From assembly GCF_019145375.1 (NCBI RefSeq), contig NZ_JAHSTX010000001.1, forward strand, positions 4,675,501 through 4,739,500: a stretch of 64,000 nt of DNA, given 5' to 3'. The translations under genes and the position numbers were made by a program. Of this stretch, positions 24,563 through 35,198 are shown piece after piece (position 1 is the first letter of the stretch; each line of letters starts with the position of its first letter). The stretch is from Pseudomonas triticicola (GTDB lineage: Bacteria; Pseudomonadota; Gammaproteobacteria; Pseudomonadales; Pseudomonadaceae). The notes under the pieces were generated by a model. That model was given only the letters and a program-made list of their open reading frames with translations. It was not told the DNA's origin and did not search any database.

Positions 24563-26011
24563 TCAGCGTTGCGCTGCAGGTACGCCTTGCGGCGCAGTTT
24601 CAGTCTGGCCCGGCGCTGCTGGCGGGTTGACCGGCCAGGCGTTGCGATCCAGATCCAGGTCGGCGAATTTGCTCGAATCGAACACTGGCTGTTTGACGCC
24701 GGCGCGACGCTGCTCGTCGTAGTCGCGCATCACCCGCAGGCCGACCTTGAACAGCATGGCCAGGGCCACGAGGTTGACGAAAGCCAGACAGGTCATGGTG
24801 ATGTCGGCGAAGGCGAATACCGTCGTCAGGTCCTGCATCGAACCCCACACCACCAGCGCCAGCACCAGGCCGCGGAACAGCATCAGCAGGGCGCGGTTGC
24901 GGCTGAGGAACTGCAAGCTGTTCTCGCCCAGGTAGTAGTTGTAGAGGATGCAGGTGAAGACGAACAGCGACAGCGCGACGCTGACGAACATGCGACCCCA
25001 GTCACCGACCACGGCAGCCAGCGAGTTCTGGGTCAGGACGATGCCGTCACCTTCGAAGCCCGGGGTGTAGAAGCCCGACAGCAGGATCAGCAGCGCGGTG
25101 CAGGTGCAGATCACGAAGGTGTCGAGGAACACGCTGAAAGCCTGGACCACGCCCTGCGCGCCCGGGTGCTTGACGGCGGCCACAGCGGCGACGTTCGGCG
25201 CACTGCCCAGGCCCGCTTCGTTGGCGAACACGCCACGCTTCACGCCCATGACAATGGCGCTGCCGAGCAGACCGGCAAAGGCCGGGTCGAGGCCGAAGGC
25301 GCTCTTGAAGATGGTTTCCAGCATGGCCGGTACGTGTTCGATCTGGGTGCCGATCACGTACAGGGTCACGCCGATGTAGGCCAGGGTCTTGATCGGTACC
25401 AGCAGGTCGGAGACCGAAGCGATGCGCTTGATTCCGCCGATAAAGGTGATGGCCAGCAGCACCGCGAGGACGATACCGGTGTGTTGTGGGTTGAAGTCAA
25501 AGGCGTTCTGCAGCGAGTGGGTCACGGTGTAGGACTGCAGGCCGATGAAGGCGAAGCCGTAGGTGACCAGCAGCAGAACGGAGAAGACTATCGCCATGCC
25601 CTTGAGCTTGAGCCCGTGCTGGATGTAATACGCCGGGCCACCACGGTACAGGCCGTCGCCATCGGCGCGCTTGTAGACCTGGGCCAGGGTGCACTCGAAG
25701 AAGCTGCTGGACATACCGACCAGTGCGGTCACCCACATCCAGAACACCGCACCCGGACCACCGAGGGTCACGGCGATGCCGACACCGGCAATGTTGCCTG
25801 CACCGACGCGGCCGGCGAGGCTGAGCATCAAGGCCTGGAACGAGCTGAGTTGCCCGGCGCTGCCTTTGAGGCTGTCGCGGAACACCGCGAACATGTGGAA
25901 GAAGTGACGCAGTTGAACGAAACGCGAGCGAATCGTGAAGTAGCTACCGAGCCCGACAATGAGCACGATCAGTACTTTCCCTGAGAGGAAGTCGTTGATG
26001 ACTTCGAGCAT
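24563..26011 (-). CDS. sodium:alanine/glycine symporter (AGCS family)
   Basis: A 482-residue inner-membrane transporter with about ten or eleven hydrophobic segments. The AGCS signature GVKRGVFANEAGLGSAPNVA is intact, with GRVGAGNIAGVGIAVTLGGP earlier. It imports a small neutral amino acid with sodium. The C-terminal 60 residues are hydrophilic and Pro/Ala-rich. It lies between aspartase and asparaginase on the same strand. A terminator after aspA suggests that symporter and asparaginase form their own unit. Asparagine or alanine is a plausible substrate from context. Confidence 0.9.
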   Translation of the reverse strand: MLEVINDFLSGKVLIVLIVGLGSYFTIRSRFVQLRHFFHMFAVFRDSLKGSAGQLSSFQALMLSLAGRVGAGNIAGVGIAVTLGGPGAVFWMWVTALVGMSSSFFECTLAQVYKRADGDGLYRGGPAYYIQHGLKLKGMAIVFSVLLLVTYGFAFIGLQSYTVTHSLQNAFDFNPQHTGIVLAVLLAITFIGGIKRIASVSDLLVPIKTLAYIGVTLYVIGTQIEHVPAMLETIFKSAFGLDPAFAGLLGSAIVMGVKRGVFANEAGLGSAPNVAAVAAVKHPGAQGVVQAFSVFLDTFVICTCTALLILLSGFYTPGFEGDGIVLTQNSLAAVVGDWGRMFVSVALSLFVFTCILYNYYLGENSLQFLSRNRALLMLFRGLVLALVVWGSMQDLTTVFAFADITMTCLAFVNLVALAMLFKVGLRVMRDYDEQRRAGVKQPVFDSSKFADLDLDRNAWPVNPPAAPGQTETAPQGVPAAQR

Positions 26012-26278
26012 GGATTTATCCTCGCTGTTTTTTGTGGGTGCAAATGCTGGATCGGAGAAACATCGTGTTACACCGGCCTGCGCGCGGCACGACGGGTGAG
26101 GCGAAGGTTTCGTCCCGGATCCATATCGCGGGTTTTGTTATTAGTTCGGGTTTCGCATGGGTTATGGCCTCGTTACCGACGACCGCTCACGCGAAGAGGG
26201 GCGGCACTATACCGATCAGTGGCGCGCCCGTCTGCACGGTAGTGGTGCAAGCGACGAAACGAGGTTGCTGCAAATCAA

Positions 26279-26349
26279 AAGATCGCAGCCTTCGGCAGCT
26301 CCTACAGGTGCACGTCAATCCTGTAGGAGCTGCCGAAGGCTGCGATCTT
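26279..26349. repeat. perfect 29-bp inverted repeat (type E)
   Basis: Arms at 26279-26307 and 26321-26349 are perfect 29-bp complements around a 13-nt loop. The core is GATCGCAGCCTTCGGCAGCT. It is a known style of Pseudomonas intergenic palindrome. It sits in the 484-bp aspA-symporter gap, whose remainder (26012-26278) shows nothing else I can name. Confidence 0.9.
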
Positions 26350-26398
26350 GGCGGTATCGAATACACAAAGCATCTAACGTCCTGCCCGCAAAGAAGTT

Positions 26399-26434
26399 AA
26401 AAAAAAGGGCTCGGGGACAAAATCCCCAAGCCCT
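26399..26434 (-). terminator. rho-independent terminator of aspA
   Basis: On the minus strand AGGGCT(T)GGGGA-TTTTG-TCCCC(G)AGCCC is followed by an eight-T run. It lies 62 bp past the aspA stop. Confidence 0.9.
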
Positions 26435-26495
26435 CAAAAGGTGAGAGGTGTCTAGTCCCTCGACCTGGTGAGCGGTGCTACAAGTTCGCGTCGGC

Positions 26496-27932
<1,437 letters not shown>

Positions 27933-28027
27933 CTCGATAAGGACCCGGTCTGTGCCGGAACGCTGCGAATGCTAGGCTTGTGGGGATTTTTGGGCCAATG
28001 CTGTTCAGCACTGCCCTATGCACATTC

Positions 28028-28038
28028 GGCATAATGCC
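28028..28038. promoter_or_regulatory. short palindrome between aspA and LysR gene
   Basis: GGCAT-A-ATGCC is a perfect 11-bp palindrome in the 168-bp divergent gap. It is a weak candidate for the LysR protein's site. Confidence 0.3.
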
Positions 28039-28100
28039 CATGTGACGCCGCCTGTGCGGCAGACGTGTGACCTGTTTTGGTGCGTGTCCGGGAGGACGTG

Positions 28101-29009
28101 ATGAATCTGGAAAGCAAATGGCTCGAGGACTTCAGTGCCCTGGCCGCCACCCGCAGCTTCTCGCAGGCGGCCGAACGGCGCTTCGTGACCCAGCCGGCGT
28201 TCAGTCGGCGGATCCGCAGCCTCGAAGCCGCGCTGGGGCTGACCTTGGTCAATCGCTCGCGCACGCCGGTCGAACTGACGGCGGCGGGGCAGTTGTTTCT
28301 GGTGACCGCGCGCACCGTGGTCGAACAGCTCGGTGAAGTGCTGCGCCATCTGCATCATCTGGAAGGCGGGCAGGGCGAGGTGATGCAGGTGGCGGCGGCG
28401 CACTCGCTGGCGCTGGGCTTTTTCCCGCGCTGGATCGCCCAGTTGCGTAACGAAGGGCTGAACATCGCCACGCGGCTGGTGGCGACCAACGTTGGCGACG
28501 CCGTGCACGCTTTGCGTGAAGGTGGCTGCGATCTGATGCTGGCGTTCTACGACCCGGATTCGGCGATGCAGATGGACCCGGAAATCTTCCCGTCGCTGCA
28601 CTTAGGCCAGACCGAAATGCTGCCGGTGTGCGCGGCAGATCTGGATGGCAAACCGCTGTTCGATCTGGAAGGCGAGGCGAGTGTGCCGTTGCTGGCGTAC
28701 AGCGCCGGAGCGTTTCTCGGCCGTTCGGTGAACGGCTTGCTGCGCCAGCGCCAGTTGCGCTTCACCACGATCTACGAAACCGCGATGGCCGACAGCCTGA
28801 AAAGCATGGCGCTGGAAGGCCTCGGCATCGCCTGGGTGCCGCAACTGAGCGTACGCGCAGAGCTGGCCCGCGGTGAACTGGTGGTGTGCGGCGGCCCGCA
28901 ATGGCATGTGCCGCTGGAGATTCGTTTGTACCGCTGCGCCCTGGTGCGCAAGGCCAACGTGCGCTTGCTGTGGCGAAAACTAGAAGGCGGCGCCGCACAA
29001 AGCGCTTGA
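28101..29009 (+). CDS. LysR-family transcriptional regulator
   Basis: A 302-residue LysR protein. The helix-turn-helix lies in SFSQAAERRFVTQPAFSRRI plus RSLEAALGLTLVNRS. The effector domain includes FFPRWIAQL and LRQRQLRFTTIYETAMADSL. ATG 28101 with GGAGG upstream is preferred over an upstream GTG frame extension. It is divergent from aspA, an arrangement I also recall in P. aeruginosa, so aspartase control is the likely job. The effector is unknown. Confidence 0.88.
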   Translation: MNLESKWLEDFSALAATRSFSQAAERRFVTQPAFSRRIRSLEAALGLTLVNRSRTPVELTAAGQLFLVTARTVVEQLGEVLRHLHHLEGGQGEVMQVAAAHSLALGFFPRWIAQLRNEGLNIATRLVATNVGDAVHALREGGCDLMLAFYDPDSAMQMDPEIFPSLHLGQTEMLPVCAADLDGKPLFDLEGEASVPLLAYSAGAFLGRSVNGLLRQRQLRFTTIYETAMADSLKSMALEGLGIAWVPQLSVRAELARGELVVCGGPQWHVPLEIRLYRCALVRKANVRLLWRKLEGGAAQSA

Positions 29010-29028
29010 AGATGATGAAGATCGAATG

Positions 29029-29114
29029 TTGGAGCGAGCCTGCTCGCGAATGCGGAGTTTCAGGCGCTGAGGTATCGTCTGACGCAACGCTTTCGCGAGC
29101 AGGCTCGCTCCCAC
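29029..29114. repeat. REP pair (type A, copy 4)
   Basis: REP doublet after the LysR stop. The left arm starts TTGGAGCGAG, so its first bases have drifted. Confidence 0.88.
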
Positions 29115-29223
29115 AGGGGGATTTTTGCGGTGTTCTTTCGCTGACCTCAAGGTCAATAAAACCGGGCGTTTCGCTCATTTGACAGATGGTCGTTTCGGGG
29201 GCTGTTTATTGCTTTCTTTGCGG

Positions 29224-29304
29224 TATACTGCGCGGCCTTCGGCCGGCACGTCCGGCCATTTTTCGTACAATCAAGCCACGCAACCTGCGTGGCTTGTTGT
29301 TTTA
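29224..29304 (+). promoter_or_regulatory. purE leader: TATACT and two tandem terminator-like hairpins
   Basis: TATACT (29224-29229) looks like a -10 element. Downstream, GGCCGG-CACGT-CCGGCC (29241-29257) is followed by ATTTTT. CAAGCCACG-N7-CGTGGCTTG (29272-29296) is followed by TTGTTTTA. Both resemble intrinsic terminators placed before purE at 29345. The arrangement suggests transcription attenuation or early termination, but no ligand or leader peptide is evident. Together with the REP pair it accounts for most of the 335-bp gap. Confidence 0.55.
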
Positions 29305-29344
29305 TGACGCGCCTGCGGGCGCTCCAGAGAGAAGAGGCGCGACG

Positions 29345-29836
29345 ATGAGTGCACTGGTTGGCGTGATCATGGGCTCCAAGTCCGATTGGTCCACCCTTAG
29401 CCACACCGCCGATATGCTGGAAAAGCTCGGCATCCCGTACGAGGTCAAGGTGGTTTCCGCCCACCGCACCCCGGATCTGCTGTTCCAGTACGCCGAAGAG
29501 GCTGAAAGCCGCGGCATCGAGGTGATCATCGCCGGTGCCGGTGGCGCAGCCCACCTGCCAGGCATGTGTGCGGCCAAGACCCACCTGCCGGTGCTGGGCG
29601 TGCCGGTGCAGTCGGCCATGCTCTCGGGCGTCGATTCGCTGCTGTCGATCGTGCAGATGCCGGCGGGCATTCCGGTTGCCACCCTGGCCATCGGCAAGGC
29701 TGGCGCGATCAACGCCGCCCTGCTCTCGGCGAGCATCCTCGGCGCCAAGCACCCGCAATTTCACGCGGTACTGAAAACCTTCCGTGCCGAGCAGACAGAC
29801 AGCGTCCTGGACAATCCAGACCCACGTATTGCCTGA
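29345..29836 (+). CDS. purE: N5-carboxyaminoimidazole ribonucleotide mutase
   Basis: A 163-residue purine-synthesis enzyme that rearranges N5-CAIR to CAIR. The class I PurE blocks are all present: [18 protein letters not shown] (catalytic His), [11 protein letters not shown] and [23 protein letters not shown] 29345 follows an AGAGAAGAGG purine-rich site. purK follows after 10 bp, so the two steps are co-expressed. The upstream leader carries two hairpins. Length is normal for octameric bacterial PurE. Confidence 0.97.
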   Translation: MSALVGVIMGSKSDWSTLSHTADMLEKLGIPYEVKVVSAHRTPDLLFQYAEEAESRGIEVIIAGAGGAAHLPGMCAAKTHLPVLGVPVQSAMLSGVDSLLSIVQMPAGIPVATLAIGKAGAINAALLSASILGAKHPQFHAVLKTFRAEQTDSVLDNPDPRIA

Positions 29837-29846
29837 GGTTGTTGAA

Positions 29847-30929
29847 ATGAAGATCGGTGTAATCGGTGGCGGCCAGTTGGGTCGCATGTTGGCCCTGGCG
29901 GGGACTCCGCTGGGGATGAACTTCGCTTTTCTCGACCCTGCGCCGGACGCTTGCGCCGCTGCATTGGGCGAACACCTGCGGGCCGATTACGGCGATCAGG
30001 ATCATCTGCGCCAACTGGCCGATGACGTCGATCTGGTGACCTTCGAATTCGAAAGCGTGCCGGCGGAAACCGTGGCGTTTCTCTCGCAATTCGTGCCGGT
30101 GTACCCGAGCGCCGAAGCGCTGCGCATCGCCCGTGATCGCTGGTTCGAAAAAAGCATGTTCAAGGACCTCGGCATTCCGACCCCGGCCTTCGCCGACATC
30201 CAGTCGCAAGCCGATCTGGAAGCCGCCGTCGCTTCCATCGGTCTGCCGGCCGTGCTGAAAACCCGCACCCTGGGTTACGACGGCAAGGGCCAGAAAGTCC
30301 TGCGCAAGCCGGAAGATGTGGCGGGTACTTTCGCCGAACTGGGCAGCGTTGCCTGCCTGCTGGAAGGCTTCGTGCCGTTCACCGGCGAAGTGTCGCTGAT
30401 CGCCGTGCGTGCCCGCGATGGTGAAACGAAGTTCTATCCCCTGGTGCACAACACCCACGACAGCGGCATTCTCAAGCTGTCGGTTGCCAGCACCGATCAC
30501 CCGTTGCAGGCGCTGGCGGAAGATTATTCCAGCCGTGTGCTCAAGCACCTCGACTACGTCGGCGTGATGGCTTTCGAGTTCTTCGAAGTCGACGGTGGCC
30601 TGAAAGCCAACGAAATCGCCCCGCGCGTGCACAACTCCGGGCACTGGACCACCGAAGGTGCCGAGTGCAGCCAGTTCGAAAACCACCTGCGTGCCGTGGC
30701 CGGCCTGCCGCTGGGTTCGACCGCCAAGGTCGGCGAGAGCGCGATGCTCAACTTCATCGGCGTAGTGCCGCCGGTGGAGAAAGTCATCGCCATCGAGGAC
30801 TGCCACCTGCATCACTACGGCAAAGCCTTCAAGGCCGGACGCAAGGTCGGCCATGCCAACCTGCGCTGCGCCGACATGGCCACCCTGCAAGCGCAGATCA
30901 TCAAGGTCGAAGCGCTGTTCGCCGAGTAA
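29847..30929 (+). CDS. purK: N5-carboxyaminoimidazole ribonucleotide synthase
   Basis: A 360-residue ATP-grasp enzyme making N5-CAIR from AIR, bicarbonate and ATP, the step before PurE. MKIGVIGGGQLGRMLALAG is the N-terminal dinucleotide-like fold. LKTRTLGYDGKGQKVL is the ATP loop, and EIAPRVHNSGHWT the metal-binding block. ATG 29847 comes 10 bp after the purE stop. Length is usual. Confidence 0.97.
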   Translation: MKIGVIGGGQLGRMLALAGTPLGMNFAFLDPAPDACAAALGEHLRADYGDQDHLRQLADDVDLVTFEFESVPAETVAFLSQFVPVYPSAEALRIARDRWFEKSMFKDLGIPTPAFADIQSQADLEAAVASIGLPAVLKTRTLGYDGKGQKVLRKPEDVAGTFAELGSVACLLEGFVPFTGEVSLIAVRARDGETKFYPLVHNTHDSGILKLSVASTDHPLQALAEDYSSRVLKHLDYVGVMAFEFFEVDGGLKANEIAPRVHNSGHWTTEGAECSQFENHLRAVAGLPLGSTAKVGESAMLNFIGVVPPVEKVIAIEDCHLHHYGKAFKAGRKVGHANLRCADMATLQAQIIKVEALFAE

Positions 30930-31040
30930 ACCAGTTTCATGTGGCAGCGGCGGAACCATTCAGGGGCCGCCGTTCTCTCATGGCAGGATGCCAAAGTCTG
31001 TCTAGGCTTTGGCATATCTACCAAATCAGAGGGAAATGCC

Positions 31041-31286
31041 ATGGGAATTATCGGAACCATCTTTATCGGCTTGATCGTCGGCCTGCTGGCTCGGTTCCTG
31101 AAACCGGGCGATGACAGCATGGGCTGGATCATGACCATCCTGCTCGGTATCGGCGGTTCGCTGGCAGCCACCTACGGCGGCCAGGCTCTGGGCATCTATC
31201 AGGCGGGCGAGGGCGCGGGTTTCCTCGGCGCACTGGTCGGCGCTGTCGTGTTGTTGGTGATCTACGGTCTGATCAAAAAGAACTGA
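31041..31286 (+). CDS. GlsB/YeaQ/YmgE family small membrane protein
   Basis: An 81-residue protein with three hydrophobic, Gly-rich segments. IGTIFIGLIVGLLARFLKPG, MTILLGIGGSLAATYGGQAL and GALVGAVVLLVIYGLIKK match the transglycosylase-associated (YeaQ) family. GAGGGA precedes ATG 31041. Many relatives respond to envelope or general stress; function is not settled. A GC-rich inverted repeat (about 31299-31329) lies after the stop without a T run. Confidence 0.85.
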   Translation: MGIIGTIFIGLIVGLLARFLKPGDDSMGWIMTILLGIGGSLAATYGGQALGIYQAGEGAGFLGALVGAVVLLVIYGLIKKN

Positions 31287-31379
31287 TCGAAAGCGACCAA
31301 GCCCTCTCGGCCAGCGCGGCCGGGAGGGCTAGAATGCACGGCGACTCACCGTCCATTCCTTTGCCTGCCGAGCACCTTC

Positions 31380-31916
31380 ATGCGCCGTCTTCTGTTGACT
31401 CTCCTCTTGCTGGGCAGCTATCTCGCCCACGCCGGCGAACTGCCGGAAACCGACTGGCTGGAACTGATGCCCAAGTCGGACCAAAAGGCCCTCGAGGCCA
31501 TGCCGGAAATCGACCACAACTCCCCCGAAGCCACCGGCACCTTCACCGAGAAAGGCGGGATGAAGCAGGCCAAAGGTCTGCCGGCGGTGATGTATTCGAC
31601 GAAAACCGTGGCGTCGATGAACGACAAGCACATCCGCATCGGTGGTTACCCGGTGCCGCTGGAGTCCGATGCCAAGGGCCGCAGCACGTTGTTCTTCCTC
31701 GTGCCGTATCCGGGCGCCTGCATCCACGTACCGCCACCGCCGCCCAATCAACTGGTGCTGGTGCGATATCCGAAGGGTTTGAAGCTGGACGATATCTACA
31801 CACCGCTGTGGGTGACCGGCACGCTGAAGATTGAGAAGGTCAGCAATGACCTCGCTGATGCGGCGTATGCGCTGGAGGCGGAGAAAGTGCGGGTGGTGCA
31901 GGAGGCTGACCTCTAA
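31380..31916 (+). CDS. exported DUF3299 protein
   Basis: A 178-residue protein with a clear signal peptide (MRRLLLTLLLLGSYLAHAG). The mature part contains IGGYPVPLE, FFLVPYPGACIHVPPPPPNQ and WVTGTLKIE, the hallmark of DUF3299 periplasmic proteins. The Cys-His motif in GACIH may bind metal. Function is unknown. Its convergent neighbour is the mutarotase gene, with a large palindromic repeat between. Confidence 0.82.
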   Translation: MRRLLLTLLLLGSYLAHAGELPETDWLELMPKSDQKALEAMPEIDHNSPEATGTFTEKGGMKQAKGLPAVMYSTKTVASMNDKHIRIGGYPVPLESDAKGRSTLFFLVPYPGACIHVPPPPPNQLVLVRYPKGLKLDDIYTPLWVTGTLKIEKVSNDLADAAYALEAEKVRVVQEADL

Positions 31917-31987
31917 AGCGCGCCGCACATAAATTCAGGAGCGAGCCTTTTTGGCGAGGGGATTTATCTGTGGTGAAGGGATTTATC

Positions 31988-32097
31988 TGTGGCGAGGGGA
32001 TTTATCCCCGCTGGACTGCGCAGCAGGCCCCAGCTTTTGATTTAAAAAAAGCGGGGGCCGCTGCGCGACCCAGCGGGGATAAATCCCCTCGCCACAG
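31988..32097. repeat. large inverted repeat GGCGAGGGGATTTATCCCCG (type B, copy 1)
   Basis: CTGTGGCGAGGGGATTTATC at 31988 is mirrored at 32078-32097. Inner complementary arms (GCTGGACTGCGCAGC / GCTGCGCGACCCAGC) extend the fold into a long hairpin. A partial extra copy precedes it (31954-31987). It lies between convergent genes, as does the second copy at 44752-44881. Confidence 0.88.
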
Positions 32098-32128
32098 GGC
32101 TCTTTGCCCTTTTGTATGGCGCTAGAGC

Positions 32129-33028
32129 TTAGAGCGGCGTAGCAGCTACGCTGACACCCATGGTATGGCTCGCCCCCGGCGCCAGGGTCACCAGATCATC
32201 CATCACGTTCGCCGTTTCGATGCACAGCATGCGCTGCCAGCCATCGTTGTCCATGTCCGGCAGGGCGGCGGCGCGGTCGATCCATGGGTTCCAGATCACC
32301 GCCGTGCGTGAGCCGGTGGAGGTCAGCACAATGCGTCGTTCCCAGCTCGGATCAACGATGCTCAATTGCGGCGGAACGTCGAGGTAGATGCGGTCGGTCT
32401 CGCCGGCGAAATGCAGATCGCCGCTCTGGCTGGCCGTGTTCCAGTCATCCAGGGTCTCGATGTAGTTGAGCCCGGCCACGCCGTCGACATGCACATTACG
32501 CACGTCACTCACGGCGAAATAGGTGTGCAGCGCCTGACTCAGCGTGACGCTGTCAGTACCCCGGTTATGGCTGGTCAGACTGTAATGCAGTTGATCCGCC
32601 AGATGCAGGGTCAGGGTCAGATCGACCTCGTGCGGCCAGCCCGGCAGGCCACCTTCGGGGTAGGGCAGCTTGAACTCGACCTTGATGCCGTCAGCCTCTG
32701 ATTCGATGTTGCCCAACTGCCAATCCATCGCCCGCACCAGACCGTGCGCGGGGGCCGGTTGCGCGCCGGTGTACATGGCCTGCACGCTGCTCGGGTTGCG
32801 TTCGAATTTGCCAAACCACGGCCAGCACACCGGCACGCCGGCGCGGATGCTTTTGCCGGTCTTGAACTCGGCCTTGTCGTTGAGCCAGATGATCGGCGGC
32901 TGGCCGTCGATCTGATAACTGAGGATGTGCGCGCCTTGCTGGGCCACCAGCACTTCGGCCTTGCCGTGGCGGATGCGCCAGCAGTTCAGTTCATCCTGTT
33001 TCACGGCTTCAACGTTGGGCGTGTTCAT
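32129..33028 (-). CDS. D-hexose-6-phosphate mutarotase (YeaD type)
   Basis: A 299-residue aldose-1-epimerase-fold protein. VLVAQQGAHILSYQ, PIIWLNDKAEF, IRAGVPVCWPWFG, APAHGLVRAMDWQL and VIWNPWIDRAA are the YeaD blocks, with His and Glu at the active site. It interconverts anomers of glucose-6-phosphate or similar sugars. The start MNTPNVEAV at 33028 is chosen over 33049 because the family starts near there. It stands 57 bp after a thioesterase gene on the same strand. Confidence 0.88.
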   Translation of the reverse strand: MNTPNVEAVKQDELNCWRIRHGKAEVLVAQQGAHILSYQIDGQPPIIWLNDKAEFKTGKSIRAGVPVCWPWFGKFERNPSSVQAMYTGAQPAPAHGLVRAMDWQLGNIESEADGIKVEFKLPYPEGGLPGWPHEVDLTLTLHLADQLHYSLTSHNRGTDSVTLSQALHTYFAVSDVRNVHVDGVAGLNYIETLDDWNTASQSGDLHFAGETDRIYLDVPPQLSIVDPSWERRIVLTSTGSRTAVIWNPWIDRAAALPDMDNDGWQRMLCIETANVMDDLVTLAPGASHTMGVSVAATPL

Positions 33029-33085
33029 GGGCAACTCTCGATCAGACACTGGGGACGACTATCGACCGCAAAACGGCCGCGAGGT

Positions 33086-33490
33086 TTAACGCGCGCGTGG
33101 CGGCACCGAACGGGTGCGACCGCTGCCGTCGATGGCGACGAAAACGAAAACCGCTTCGGTGACCTTGCGCCATTCGCTGGACAGTGGGTCATCGCTCCAC
33201 ACTTCGACCATCATCTGGATCGAGCTGCGACCGATTTCCAGGGTCTGGGTATAAAAGGACAACTGCGCGCCGACGGCGACCGGGACGAGAAACGCCATGC
33301 GGTCGATGGCGACAGTGGCGACGCGGCCACCGGCCACCCGGCTGGCCATGGCGGTGCCGGCCAGATCCATCTGCGCGACCAGCCAGCCGCCGAAAATATC
33401 GCCAAAGCCGTTGGTTTCGCGCGGGAGTGCGGTGATTTGCAGGGCCAGGTCGCCCTGTGGAATCGGATCTTCTTGTTCGAGCTCTATCAT
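33086..33490 (-). CDS. acyl-CoA thioesterase (hotdog fold)
   Basis: A 134-residue single hotdog domain of the YciA/BACH-like type. TNGFGDIFGGWLVAQMDLAG carries the active-site Asn/Asp/Gly helix, and VATVAIDRMAFLVPV the central strand. It hydrolyses acyl-CoA; chain preference is not readable. ATG 33490 is used. The 377-bp gap to the divergent MFS gene (33491-33867) shows only possible promoter-like A/T-rich stretches near 33770-33800. Confidence 0.86.
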   Translation of the reverse strand: MIELEQEDPIPQGDLALQITALPRETNGFGDIFGGWLVAQMDLAGTAMASRVAGGRVATVAIDRMAFLVPVAVGAQLSFYTQTLEIGRSSIQMMVEVWSDDPLSSEWRKVTEAVFVFVAIDGSGRTRSVPPRAR

Positions 33491-33867
33491 GCCGAGGGGC
33501 CTCTGACCCGTGACTCTTCGTGGGTATTGCGGGTGGTAGCCGTCTTCAAGAAAAACGATTCAACACCGAACACACTGCGTTCGTCACGTTTTCCATCAGG
33601 CGCCTAAAGGGAAACTCTGCGAAAAAGGCTAAATCCCGAGCAAAGGACGGGCCAACAACGTTTTCGCACAGCAACCTCTTACAAATCCTGCGCAGGTGGC
33701 GAGTATATCGGTCGATAGACCCCGCGACGACCACCCGGTTCTGATTTCGACCGTCAATTACGCGCCTCTATGTGCTTTTTCGAACAATTTGCTATGGTGC
33801 CGAACCTGTCCGAGCCACCGCCAGCGTTGTTGTGGCGACAGATTCGACTATAAGAGAAGCCCTTGCC

Positions 33868-35166
33868 ATGACCACAGCGCCTTCGAGCCTCGCGCAGCCC
33901 GAGCAACCCGCACGACCGTTGACCCGCAATGACTACAAGACTCTGTCGCTGTCCGCCCTCGGCGGGGCGCTGGAGTTCTACGATTTCATCATCTTCGTTT
34001 TCTTCGCCACCGTCGTCGGCAAGCTGTTCTTCCCGGCCGACATGCCCGAGTGGCTGCGCTTGATGCAGACGTTCGGCATCTTTGCTGCCGGCTATCTGGC
34101 GCGCCCTTTGGGCGGCATCGTCATGGCGCACTTCGGTGACCTGCTGGGGCGCAAGAAAATGTTCACCCTGAGCATTTTCATGATGGCCGTGCCGACGCTG
34201 ATCATGGGCCTGCTGCCGACCTACGCGCAGATCGGCATCTGGGCGCCGATCCTGTTGCTGCTGATGCGGGTGATCCAGGGTGCGGCGATTGGCGGTGAGG
34301 TGCCGGGGGCGTGGGTCTTCGTTTCCGAACACGTACCGCAAAAGCACATCGGTTATGCCTGCGGCACGCTCACCAGTGGCCTGACTGCCGGCATCCTCCT
34401 CGGCTCGCTGGTCGCCACGGCGATCAACAGCATTTATACGCCAGCCGAAGTGTCGGATTACGCCTGGCGGATCCCGTTCCTGCTCGGCGGCGTGTTCGGC
34501 CTGTTCTCGGTGTACTTGCGTCGCTGGCTGCACGAAACTCCGGTGTTCGCCGAACTGCAACTGCGTAAAGCGCTGGCCGAAGAAGTGCCGTTGCGCGCGG
34601 TGCTGCGTGATCATCGCGGCGCCATCGCCATTTCGATGCTGCTGACCTGGCTGCTGTCGGCCGGCGTCGTCGTAGTGATCCTGATGACCCCGACCGTGCT
34701 GCAAACGGTCTACCACTTCTCGCCGACCACGGCGCTGCAAGCCAACAGCCTGGCCATCGTCTTCCTCAGCCTCGGCTGCATTGGCGCCGGCGCGCTGGCC
34801 GATCGCTTCGGCGCCGGCCGTGTATTCGTCTTTGGCTGCCTGGGCCTGCTGATCAGCTCCTGGACCTTCTACCACAGCCTCGCCGACCACCCGGACTGGC
34901 TGTTCCCGCTGTACGCACTGACCGGTTTGCTGGTCGGCACCATCGGCGCGGTGCCGTACGTGATGGTCAAAGCGTTCCCGCCGGTGGTTCGCTTCAGTGG
35001 CTTGTCGTTCTCGTACAACGTCGCGTACGCGATCTTCGGTGGCTTGACGCCGATGGTGGTGAGCCTGCTGCTGAAAGAAAGCGCGATGGGGCCTGCTTAC
35101 TATGTGGCAGTGCTGTGTGCGATGGGGATTCTGGTCGGGGCGTGGCTCTGGAAGAAGGGGCGCTAA
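33868..35166 (+). CDS. MFS transporter, metabolite:H+ symporter type
   Basis: A 432-residue 12-helix transporter of the MHS (ProP/KgtP-like) group. LGGALEFYDFIIFVFFATVV opens helix 1, and GDLLGRKKMF is the loop 2-3 signature. RVIQGAAIGGEVPGAWVF marks helix 4. The C-terminal half contains a repeated loop (GALADRFGAGRVF). ATG 33868 follows AGAGAAG. The substrate may be an organic acid or osmolyte. It precedes pstS by 234 bp, but the pstS PHO box suggests separate control. Confidence 0.88.
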   Translation: MTTAPSSLAQPEQPARPLTRNDYKTLSLSALGGALEFYDFIIFVFFATVVGKLFFPADMPEWLRLMQTFGIFAAGYLARPLGGIVMAHFGDLLGRKKMFTLSIFMMAVPTLIMGLLPTYAQIGIWAPILLLLMRVIQGAAIGGEVPGAWVFVSEHVPQKHIGYACGTLTSGLTAGILLGSLVATAINSIYTPAEVSDYAWRIPFLLGGVFGLFSVYLRRWLHETPVFAELQLRKALAEEVPLRAVLRDHRGAIAISMLLTWLLSAGVVVVILMTPTVLQTVYHFSPTTALQANSLAIVFLSLGCIGAGALADRFGAGRVFVFGCLGLLISSWTFYHSLADHPDWLFPLYALTGLLVGTIGAVPYVMVKAFPPVVRFSGLSFSYNVAYAIFGGLTPMVVSLLLKESAMGPAYYVAVLCAMGILVGAWLWKKGR

Positions 35167-35198
35167 AGCCCAGGATCTGCTCCACCAATACCGGCCAC

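Noticed and set aside
31299..31329. GC-rich inverted repeat after the small membrane protein gene as a terminator
   Set aside because: It has no T run on either strand, so it was mentioned only as a repeat near the gene.
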